From: Spirochaetales bacterium
GTDB taxonomy: Bacteria > Spirochaetota > Spirochaetia > Sphaerochaetales > Sphaerochaetaceae
NCBI GenBank assembly: GCA_022785155.1
Contig: JALFRH010000143.1
Span: 1 to 20,830 of the forward strand
DNA length: 20,830 bases
Direction: 5' to 3'
The position numbers were made by a program, and so were the translations under genes. Numbering within the stretch: the stretch's first letter is position 1; every line of letters starts with the position of its first letter. Positions 14,222 through 20,239 of this stretch are shown in pieces. The notes under the pieces were generated by a model. It saw only the letters and a program-made list of their open reading frames with translations, had not been told where the DNA came from and ran no database searches.

Positions 14222-14964
14222 CAGACAAAGAACTTCTCAGAATCGATAACATCAGCGTCAACTATGGAAACATCAAGGCCCTTAGAGGTGTTTCCATGAA
14301 TGTAAACGAAGGTGAAATCGTTGCTCTCATTGGTGCCAATGGTGCCGGAAAGTCTACTCTTTTGAAGGCGATCGTAGGCCAGGAACCCCTTGTTGAAGGT
14401 TCCATCTCCTATGACGGCAAGATGCTTTATGCGGTTAAGGACAAACACTACCATGGTGTTCCTACATATAACGTAGTGAAGAATGGCATCGCCCTTGTTC
14501 CTGAGGGACGCCGTGTATTTGCAGACCTTACCGTTGAAGAGAACCTTGATATGGGAGCCTTTATGCTTAAGGATGACGCCCTCATCAAGAGAAAGAAGGA
14601 GGAAATGTTCGATTTCTTCCCGATTCTTGGACAGAGAAAGAAGCAGAAGTCCAGAAGCCTCTCCGGTGGAGAGCAGCAGATGCTTGCCGTCGCCAGAGCT
14701 ATGATGAGTAGTCCTCGTCTTCTCCTCTTGGATGAACCAGGTTTGGGCTTGGCTCCGCTTATCGTTCAGGAAATCTTCAGTAAGATCAAGCTCATCAACA
14801 AGGAAGACAAGGTTACGGTCTTCGTTGTCGAACAGAATGCAAGACTTGCACTCAAGAGCAGTGATGACGGATATGTTATGGAAAATGGTGTCATTGTCCT
14901 TCATGATGAAGCTCAGGCTTTGTTGAAGAACCAGAAGGTCAGGGCAGCATATTTAGGTGAATGA
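14218..14964 (+). CDS. livF: Branched-chain amino acid ABC transporter ATPase LivF
   Basis: This 248-residue ATPase is the partner of LivG. It has Walker A GANGAGKST (39-47), the LivF phrase IALVPEGRRVFADLTVEENL (91-110), signature LSGGE (148-152), Walker B LLLLDE (168-173) and VVEQN with its conserved Glu-Gln in the switch region, as in LivF proteins, where His is replaced by Gln. About ten extra residues after SISYDGK (VKDKHYHGVPTYN region) make a slightly longer insertion than usual. AGGAGG in the end of livG serves as ribosome-binding site. It is the last transporter gene; a long hairpin and then a CBS-ACT gene follow on the same strand. Confidence 0.94.
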   Translation: MTDKELLRIDNISVNYGNIKALRGVSMNVNEGEIVALIGANGAGKSTLLKAIVGQEPLVEGSISYDGKMLYAVKDKHYHGVPTYNVVKNGIALVPEGRRVFADLTVEENLDMGAFMLKDDALIKRKKEEMFDFFPILGQRKKQKSRSLSGGEQQMLAVARAMMSSPRLLLLDEPGLGLAPLIVQEIFSKIKLINKEDKVTVFVVEQNARLALKSSDDGYVMENGVIVLHDEAQALLKNQKVRAAYLGE

Positions 14965-15003
14965 TTTTTGTGGTAGAGGTATTACCTCTGTTATAAAATC
15001 AGA
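14962..15003 (+). promoter_or_regulatory. Long imperfect hairpin between livF and the CBS-ACT gene
   Basis: AGAGGTA (14975-14981) and TACCTCT (14983-14989) form a perfect palindrome centred on one T; flanking bases extend the stem through G-T and T-A pairs to TTTT/AAAA, about 16 consecutive pairs. No T-tract follows, so it may act as a processing or partial-termination site, or as an operator for the downstream gene. Confidence 0.55.
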
Positions 15004-15019
15004 TTAAGGGAATTGAACT

Positions 15020-15667
15020 ATGATTATTGAAAGAAGAATGACTAAAAACCCAGTGACATGTACTCCTGACATGTCAATCCAGGATGCTTCCGACTTGATG
15101 ACAAGGGAGCATGTTCATCGTCTTCCCGTTCTCGATAAAGGGGGAAGGCTGGTAGGAGTCATCTCCGAAAAGGATATATTGAAGGCAGCTCCTTCTCCTG
15201 CTTCTACACTTAGCGCATATGAGACAAACTATCTCTTGAGTAAGCTGACAGTGAAGAAAATCATGAGCCGCAATCCTGTTACAGTGACAAAAGATACAAC
15301 TGTAGAGGATGCTGCAACAATGATGGTGGACCAGGATCTTTCCTGCCTTCCTGTTTTGGAAGATGGAAAACTTGTGGGAATTGTAAGTAAGAGCGATCTG
15401 TTTAAGATGCTGCTTGAGACCTTCGGTGCAAGAATTCCTGGAACTACAATTTCATTCCTTGTAGAAGACCAGAAGGGATGCATGGCGAAGATCATCGGAG
15501 ATATCTCATCCCATGGCCTGTTTTTGGTCACCTGCTCTGTCCTGAATGGTACGGATTCCAGCAACAAACTAATCAACATCAAGGTAAGTGGCGCCACTGA
15601 AAGCGAGTTGATGGATATCATAAAGCCATATGCAATCCAGATAATGGATGTAAGGGCTTACTCCTAA
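15020..15667 (+). CDS. CBS-pair plus ACT domain protein (AcuB-like), possible amino-acid or nucleotide sensor
   Basis: This 215-residue soluble protein has two CBS domains, about residues 1-60 (MTKNPVTCTPDMSIQDASDLM, then HRLPVLDKGGRLVGVIS) and 78-135 (MSRNPVTVTKDTTVEDAATMM, then CLPVLEDGKLVGIVS), followed by an ACT-like domain (about 140-210, ISFLVEDQKGCMAKIIGDIS). CBS pairs usually bind adenosine nucleotides and ACT domains commonly bind amino acids. The arrangement resembles AcuB-type proteins. It lies 55 nt after livF on the same strand, separated by a hairpin, so it is probably transcribed at least partly with the liv operon. A role in sensing branched-chain amino acids or energy state is inferred from this position only. 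AAGGGA 9 nt upstream is a fair ribosome-binding site. No enzymatic domain is present. Confidence 0.83.
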   Translation: MIIERRMTKNPVTCTPDMSIQDASDLMTREHVHRLPVLDKGGRLVGVISEKDILKAAPSPASTLSAYETNYLLSKLTVKKIMSRNPVTVTKDTTVEDAATMMVDQDLSCLPVLEDGKLVGIVSKSDLFKMLLETFGARIPGTTISFLVEDQKGCMAKIIGDISSHGLFLVTCSVLNGTDSSNKLINIKVSGATESELMDIIKPYAIQIMDVRAYS

Positions 15668-15676
15668 CGACAATCG

Positions 15677-15709
15677 GGCTGTCAACAAAGGTTGGCAGCC
15701 TAATTTTAT
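15677..15709 (+). terminator. Rho-independent terminator after the CBS-ACT gene
   Basis: GGCTGTCAAC (15677-15686) pairs with GTTGGCAGCC (15691-15700), 10 bp including one wobble, loop AAAG, followed by TAATTTTATAG. It ends the liv-CBS-ACT unit. Confidence 0.85.
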
Positions 15710-15747
15710 AGCCTGAGAAAAATATCAAGTCGGTTTTTCAGCAGCAA

Positions 15748-16077
15748 TCAGAAAGGAACGTTTTCAGCTTCCTTCTCAGCTTCATCAGCGTATTCTTTGA
15801 TATCTTTTATTCCCTCTGTATCCATGTGCCTTTCAACCCATCTGGAAAGGGATCTGGCCAAGGATGATATCCCTGTAAATTCTGTGGCTTCCCTAGTGCA
15901 CTGTGCTATGGGAGGAACTATGTATGGAGGAAAGAAATCCTCATCCAAGGCTTTTGCCGTCTCATCCATATTTCTTTTGATAATCTTCAAAAGCCTTTCC
16001 AACCCCCAGTCCAATGAATGGGAATCACCGGCCCTCAATACTTCTTCTGATAATTCCAGTATTTCGTCTTTTACCAT
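15748..16077 (-). CDS. Small hypothetical helical protein (109 aa)
   Basis: I do not recognise this protein. It is predicted largely helical and charged, with acidic N- and C-terminal parts (KDEILELSEEVLRAG and EYADEAEKEAENVPF), a central less polar segment with FFPPYIVPPIAQC, and no signal peptide or membrane helix. An open frame on the opposite strand covers most of the same DNA but has no promoter or ribosome-binding site. The minus-strand frame has a promoter whose -10 box TATAAT lies 6 nt before the ATG and no Shine-Dalgarno, which suggests a leaderless mRNA. A second ATG at residue 37 (MDETAK) is preceded by only a weak AAAAG. It is divergent from the nfeD-stomatin pair. Confidence 0.6.
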   Translation of the reverse strand: MVKDEILELSEEVLRAGDSHSLDWGLERLLKIIKRNMDETAKALDEDFFPPYIVPPIAQCTREATEFTGISSLARSLSRWVERHMDTEGIKDIKEYADEAEKEAENVPF

Positions 16078-16083
16078 GCCTGT

Positions 16084-16112
16084 ATTATATCCAGATGGGT
16101 ATAAATCTTAAA
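16084..16112 (-). promoter_or_regulatory. Promoter of the small helical protein gene, predicted leaderless start
   Basis: On the minus strand TTTAAG (16107-16112), 17 nt, TATAAT (16084-16089), a perfect -10 box. Only ACAGGC separates it from the ATG, so +1 is expected at the A of the start codon. Confidence 0.6.
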
Positions 16113-16123
16113 GAGACCTTTAT

Positions 16124-16152
16124 TTGACCATATAACCACACTGGCTTAGAAT
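16124..16152 (+). promoter_or_regulatory. Promoter of the nfeD-stomatin operon
   Basis: TTGACC (16124-16129), 17 nt, TAGAAT (16147-16152). The predicted start near 16159 falls at the Shine-Dalgarno (16158-16164), giving a leader of only about 11 nt. Confidence 0.7.
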
Positions 16153-16169
16153 TATCCAAGGAGGTGCCT

Positions 16170-16586
16170 ATGAATTGGCTTATTTGGCTTTCTGCAGGAA
16201 TTCTTCTTGCAATAATGGAAGTGTTTACTCCTGGTTTCTTTATTGTTGGAATCGGAGTATCTATGGCTATAACTGCTCTTCCTTCAGCTTTGGGCTTACC
16301 TTTATGGGTCCAGCTATTGGTATTTGGTGTCATGGTTCTGGCCTTCTTCCTTCTTGTAAGGCCTTTGATTATGAAGCTGCCTCGCTCCCAAGGTGTGAAG
16401 ACAGGGACAGCTGCAATCATTGGAAAAGAAGGTATAGTGATTGAAACCATCTCCCTTCCAGAGGGGGGAAGAGTCAAAGTCGGCGGTGAAGAATGGAAGG
16501 CTGACAGCGACGAAGAAATTGAAAAGAACACATTGGTTATAGTAACCGGCATACAGGGAGTGACCCTTAAAGTAAGGAGAAAATAA
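16170..16586 (+). CDS. NfeD-family membrane protein
   Basis: This 138-residue protein begins with three hydrophobic segments (about 2-22, 25-42, 45-65, including GILLAIMEVFTPGFFIVGIG), followed by a soluble domain of about 65 residues (75-137: GKEGIVIETISLPEGGRVKVGGEEW ...) of the OB-fold type found in short NfeD proteins. NfeD proteins are typically encoded with a stomatin/SPFH protein and are thought to help organise membrane microdomains or membrane protein quality control. Here the SPFH gene overlaps by one base (TAATG). The ATG at 16170 is chosen because AAGGAGG (16158-16164) lies 5 nt before it; a GTG at 16164 in the same frame lies within the Shine-Dalgarno and is rejected. This is the short form without the N-terminal ClpP-like protease domain. 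Confidence 0.87.
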   Translation: MNWLIWLSAGILLAIMEVFTPGFFIVGIGVSMAITALPSALGLPLWVQLLVFGVMVLAFFLLVRPLIMKLPRSQGVKTGTAAIIGKEGIVIETISLPEGGRVKVGGEEWKADSDEEIEKNTLVIVTGIQGVTLKVRRK

Positions 16587-17569
16587 TGGCAGGAATTATA
16601 GTATTGGTTTTATTGATCATCCTTTTGATACTCATACTTATCAAGGGATTTGTAATCATCAGTCAAGGTGAAACCATGGTCATCGAGAGACTTGGAAAGT
16701 ACTCGCGAACCCTTGACAGCGGTGTAAACATCCTTCTTCCCTTTATTGAGAAGCCTAGGGAGATATTGTGGCGGACCAGTGCAATGGTTCAGGGAGAGAA
16801 TAAGATTACACCTACAAAGAAAGTCTCCAAGATCGATCTTAGAGAGCAGGTATATGACTATCCTAAGCAGAATGTAATCACAAAAGACAACGTAAATATA
16901 GAAATAGATGCCTTGCTTTATTTCCAGATTACGGACCCCAAGAGCGCTGTCTATGAAGTCGCAGACCTTCCAAATGCCATTGAGAAGCTTACCCAGACTA
17001 CACTTCGTAACGTCATCGGAGAGCTTGAACTGGATGAATCCCTCTCTTCTAGAGATACCATAAACAGTAAGCTTACAAAGATTCTCGATGAAGCCACCGA
17101 TAAATGGGGAGTAAAAGTAAATAGGGTGGAGTTGAAGGACATTACCCCTCCTAAAGAGATCAGAGAGACAATGGAAAAGCAGATGAGGGCTGAGAGAGAT
17201 AGGCGTGCAGCCATACTAATGGCAGAGGGAGACAAACAGTCCAAGATCCTTGAGGCCGAAGGTTTCAGGGAAAGTGAAGTGAACAAGGCCCAGGGAAAGA
17301 AGGATGCTGCTGTCCTTATGGCTGAAGGTGAGGCTGAGGCAAAGATCAAAAGGGCCGAAGCTGAGGCTGAGAGCATCAGGATAGTGACAGAGGCCTTCGG
17401 TAATCCTGAGGAAGCCAGAAATTATCTTGTAGCTATGAAGTATATCGACACTCTAGGTGAAATGGTTACCGGTCAAGACAACAAGGTGGTATATATGCCA
17501 TACGAAGCGACAGGAGTTTTGTCTTCCCTGGGAACCATGAAAGAGTTGTTCCAAAAGACAAATGGATAA
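16586..17569 (+). CDS. SPFH/stomatin-like membrane protein (slipin, QmcA type)
   Basis: This 327-residue protein has one N-terminal membrane helix (about residues 3-22), then an SPFH/band 7 domain (about 25-200: VIISQGETMVIERLGKYSRTL, then VNIEIDALLYFQITDP), then a long helical region rich in Glu, Ala and Lys (about 205-265: ILMAEGDKQSKILEAEG and KAQGKKDAAVLMAEGEAEAK) likely to form coiled coils and drive oligomer rings. The C-terminal part includes YLVAMKYIDTL, typical of the family. It probably scaffolds membrane microdomains together with the NfeD protein encoded just upstream, with which it overlaps by one base. AAGGAG precedes the start. A G/C-rich hairpin follows the stop. Which membrane proteins it affects cannot be inferred. 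Confidence 0.9.
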   Translation: MAGIIVLVLLIILLILILIKGFVIISQGETMVIERLGKYSRTLDSGVNILLPFIEKPREILWRTSAMVQGENKITPTKKVSKIDLREQVYDYPKQNVITKDNVNIEIDALLYFQITDPKSAVYEVADLPNAIEKLTQTTLRNVIGELELDESLSSRDTINSKLTKILDEATDKWGVKVNRVELKDITPPKEIRETMEKQMRAERDRRAAILMAEGDKQSKILEAEGFRESEVNKAQGKKDAAVLMAEGEAEAKIKRAEAEAESIRIVTEAFGNPEEARNYLVAMKYIDTLGEMVTGQDNKVVYMPYEATGVLSSLGTMKELFQKTNG

Positions 17570-17573
17570 ATAA

Positions 17574-17596
17574 GGGCGGCCAGGCCGCCCATTTTC
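17574..17596 (+). terminator. Rho-independent terminator between the stomatin and purine permease genes
   Basis: GGGCGG (17574-17579) pairs with CCGCCC (17585-17590), loop CCAGG, followed by ATTTTC. It lies 4 nt after the stomatin-like stop and may also stop the converging purine permease transcript. Confidence 0.75.
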
Positions 17597-18896
17597 AATC
17601 CCTATCGTGCTTGGGAAGAATAATATTAAGGAGTATGGCTACTATAGTGGCTACAACTACAGGGGACTTGGCAAATATCATGGTGACCCAATCAGGAAAC
17701 TGGGAGAGAGACTCTGTGACTTGGCTTATTCCTACACCCAAAGCAGCCGCCAATCCTACGATTGAAGTATTTCTGTGGTTCATTTCCCCTGTGGACACAA
17801 GTTTCATTCCTGTCATGGCAATGGAGGAGAATACGGATACTGTGGCTCCTCCCAGAACGCATTGGGGAATAGTGGTGAGAAGGGCGGAGAACTTGGGGAC
17901 CAGACCTGCAATGAGAAGCATAAGGGCAGTAAGCCCGAATACTCTTCTGTTGACAACCTTCGTGGTGGAGACTATCCCTACGTTCTGTGAGTAGGTTGCA
18001 CTAGGCAGTCCTCCGAATAAAGCCGATGCCATATTTGATAACCCATAGGCTACGATGCCTCTTTTAAGCTCCTTTCCTGTAGGTTCTCTTTCCAAACCTC
18101 CCATGGTAGTGGCTGAAATATCTCCGATGGCCTGTATTGCGTTTATTGCAAACAAAATCGAGAAAGAAGCCACTGCTGATAACTCAAACTTGACTCCGAA
18201 AGGCATAAACCTTGGTAGGGAGAACCAGGAGGAATCTCCTATTTTCGATAGACTTACCATTCCAAAGGGTATTGAGATTATATAACCTGTTATTATTCCA
18301 ATAAGAATAGAAGCCAGTTTAATTATTCCCCTTCCAAAATGATTGCAGGCGACGACTACCATGAGCGTAATAATGGCTACAAGCCAGTTCTGCCAACTGC
18401 CGAAGTCGGGACTCCCTGCTCCTCCTGCCATATATCTGATGGCTGTGGGATACAAAGATAAGCCTATGGTGAAGACTACAGTACCTGTAATAAGAGGAGG
18501 GAAGAACTTTTGTATCTTTGTGGCAAAGACTCCTACAAGGGCGGCGACTGCTCCTCCTACAATCTGTGCTCCGAATACTTCGGCAATTCCATATCCCATG
18601 ACAATTGCCTGCATGGAAGAAAGATAGGCGAAGGAGACACCCATAATGAGAGGAAGCTTCGCTCCCCAGAAAAGCTCTATGACTGTCATAAGCGCCGCAG
18701 TTACAAGAGAAGACTGTATGAGGAGAACGCTTTGGTCCTGGGACATGCCTGCAAGGGCTGAAAGAATGATTGCAGGTGTAACTGATCCCACTATCATGGC
18801 AAAGAGATGCTGGACAGCCATGGGCATGGAATAACGGAGAGGAGGTAGTTTTCCATTAATGTCAAAAAGTAAAGATTTATCTGTTTTTGGGGCCAT
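17595..18896 (-). CDS. NCS2-family nucleobase permease (xanthine/uric acid-type)
   Basis: This 433-residue transporter has about 14 membrane helices. Family marks are the MAVQHLFAM segment (QH at 29-30) in the first helix, the conserved IGDISA near 257-262, and the substrate-site segment SQNVGIVSTT (303-312). In characterised NCS2 purine carriers the two binding residues are a Glu in TM8 and a Gln or Glu in TM10, about 50 residues apart; here the aligned positions appear to be Gln255 and Gln304. It probably imports xanthine, uric acid or another nucleobase by proton symport. No Shine-Dalgarno is visible before the ATG; a TATTAT box lies 7 nt upstream, so a leaderless transcript is possible. 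The neighbouring stretch shows no purine riboswitch core. It converges on the stomatin-like gene and diverges from the TrpX-type gene. Confidence 0.88.
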   Translation of the reverse strand: MAPKTDKSLLFDINGKLPPLRYSMPMAVQHLFAMIVGSVTPAIILSALAGMSQDQSVLLIQSSLVTAALMTVIELFWGAKLPLIMGVSFAYLSSMQAIVMGYGIAEVFGAQIVGGAVAALVGVFATKIQKFFPPLITGTVVFTIGLSLYPTAIRYMAGGAGSPDFGSWQNWLVAIITLMVVVACNHFGRGIIKLASILIGIITGYIISIPFGMVSLSKIGDSSWFSLPRFMPFGVKFELSAVASFSILFAINAIQAIGDISATTMGGLEREPTGKELKRGIVAYGLSNMASALFGGLPSATYSQNVGIVSTTKVVNRRVFGLTALMLLIAGLVPKFSALLTTIPQCVLGGATVSVFSSIAMTGMKLVSTGEMNHRNTSIVGLAAALGVGISQVTESLSQFPDWVTMIFAKSPVVVATIVAILLNIILPKHDRD

Positions 18897-19254
18897 GATT
18901 TCAATAATAAAGGGTTTAAGAAATAAATCAATTAAAATATTTAATTTTATATCAATTTATCGTTTATCAATTATTGTAAAACATAAAATAATTTTAATAT
19001 TTTGATGTAAACATAAAAACATGCAAGGCGATATATTACGTTTTCCTAATTTGAGGCTATTTAAATTGATATATAACGCAACAAAATGCAACATTATTTG
19101 ATTAAAAATGATGCATCTATATGAATGTTTATACACTTTGTATGCAATAATCTCATTGACTAAAGGTTGTTTTGAGGGTTAATCTAGTCACAGTTGTCTT
19201 AGGACAACTTCTTTCTTTTTTCTGCTGAATGGTTTTTTCGGCGAAGGGGTAATT
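18897..19254. promoter_or_regulatory. AT-rich divergent regulatory region between the purine permease and TrpX-type genes
   Basis: About 360 bp without a gene. A TATTAT box (18904-18909) with TTGATT 16 nt upstream (18926-18931) could drive the permease. TATATCAATTTA (18948-18959) and TAAATTGATATA (19062-19073) form a perfect 12-bp inverted repeat. TGTAAAACATAAAA and TGTAAACATAAAA (about 18975 and 19006) and GCAACA (19078, 19088) are direct repeats. TTGACT (19156-19161) with a poor TAATCT box (19180-19185) may drive the TrpX-type gene. Confidence 0.4.
19192..19221 (+). terminator. Hairpin plus T-tract in the leader of the TrpX-type gene (attenuator or 5' end hairpin)
   Basis: AGTTGTC (19192-19198) and GACAACT (19203-19209) form a 7-bp stem with loop TTAG, followed by TTCTTTCTTTTTT. 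It looks like an intrinsic terminator but lies 33 nt before a plus-strand gene, with no plus-strand gene upstream for 1.6 kb. An upstream AAGGTTGT (19163-19170) could pair with ACAACTT as an alternative. Confidence 0.5.
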
Positions 19255-20211
19255 ATGAAAAAACTTGTTATCGTAACATTGGTTCTCGCTCTTGTTTCAG
19301 GACTGGTCTTTGCTCAGGGATCACAGGAAGCACAGAGCGCAAAGTGGACAGTAGGTATCTGTCAGCTAGTCCAGCACCCAGCACTTGATGCCGCTACACA
19401 GGGTTTCAAGGATGCTCTTATCAAGGGTCTTGGTGATGATGTAAAGATCGACGAACAGAATGCCAGCGGTGAAGCTGCAAACTGTTCTACAATAGTAAAT
19501 GGTTTTGTTGCAAAGAATGTCGATTTGATCCTTGCAAACGCTACAGCTCCTCTCCAGGCTGCTGCAAGTGCTACAAGCACAATCCCAGTTCTTGGAACAT
19601 CCATTACAGATTATGCTTCTGCTCTTGAGATTTCCGGTTGGACAGGAACTGTTGGAACAAACGTTTCCGGTACATCCGACCTTGCTCCTCTTTCAGAACA
19701 GGCAAGCATGATCAAGGAACTCTTCCCTGAAGCAAAGAAAGTCGGTATCCTCTACTGCTCAAGCGAAGCTAACTCTGTCTACCAGGTTGAAGAAATCGAG
19801 AAGGACCTCGCTGCCCTCTCAATTGCTACAGAAAGATTCTCATTCACGGATACAAACGATGTCGCATCTGTTGCACAGAAGGCAGCTGATTCTTCAGACG
19901 TCATCTATATCCCTACAGACAACACAGCAGCTTCCAACACAGAGGCTATCGCCAACGTAGTAATCCCTGCCAAGACTCCAGTTGTCGCAGGTGAAGAGGG
20001 TATCTGTGCAGGCTGTGGTGTTGCAACACTCTCAATCAGTTACTATGATATCGGATATGCAACAGGTGAGATGGCAGTAGAAATTCTAAAGAATGGCGCT
20101 GACGTTTCCAAGATGCCTGTCCAGTATGCTCCTCAGGTTACCAAGAAGTATAACGCAGCTATCTGCCAGCAGCTTGGTATCGAGGCTCCAGAAGGATACG
20201 TGGCTATCTAA
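19255..20211 (+). CDS. ABC transporter substrate-binding protein, COG2984/TrpX type
   Basis: This 318-residue secreted protein has a signal peptide (residues 1-20, ending VFA before QGSQEA) and the periplasmic-binding fold of the COG2984 (ABC_sub_bind) family: VGICQLVQHPALDAATQGFKD, then LILANATAPLQAAA, VLGTSITDYASAL, VGILYCSSEANSV and VVAGEEGICAGCGVATLSI. Known relatives include TrpX, a tryptophan or tyrosine receptor of Firmicutes; the ligand here is not proven. The permease gene starts 28 nt downstream with its own Shine-Dalgarno, and an ATPase gene is expected after the window. AAGGGG 6 nt before the ATG supports the start. A hairpin with a T-tract in the 5' leader may control expression. 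It shares its signal-peptide style with livK. Confidence 0.88.
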   Translation: MKKLVIVTLVLALVSGLVFAQGSQEAQSAKWTVGICQLVQHPALDAATQGFKDALIKGLGDDVKIDEQNASGEAANCSTIVNGFVAKNVDLILANATAPLQAAASATSTIPVLGTSITDYASALEISGWTGTVGTNVSGTSDLAPLSEQASMIKELFPEAKKVGILYCSSEANSVYQVEEIEKDLAALSIATERFSFTDTNDVASVAQKAADSSDVIYIPTDNTAASNTEAIANVVIPAKTPVVAGEEGICAGCGVATLSISYYDIGYATGEMAVEILKNGADVSKMPVQYAPQVTKKYNAAICQQLGIEAPEGYVAI

Positions 20212-20239
20212 GCAAATTTAAAACTATCAGGAGAAAGTA

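Noticed and set aside
15797..16111. 104-codon plus-strand frame opposite the small helical protein gene
   Set aside because: No promoter or ribosome-binding site, and a composition typical of antisense frames; the minus-strand frame has a near-perfect promoter.
18897..19254. Purine riboswitch before the NCS2 permease
   Set aside because: The conserved purine aptamer core is not present on the minus strand and the predicted leader is almost absent.
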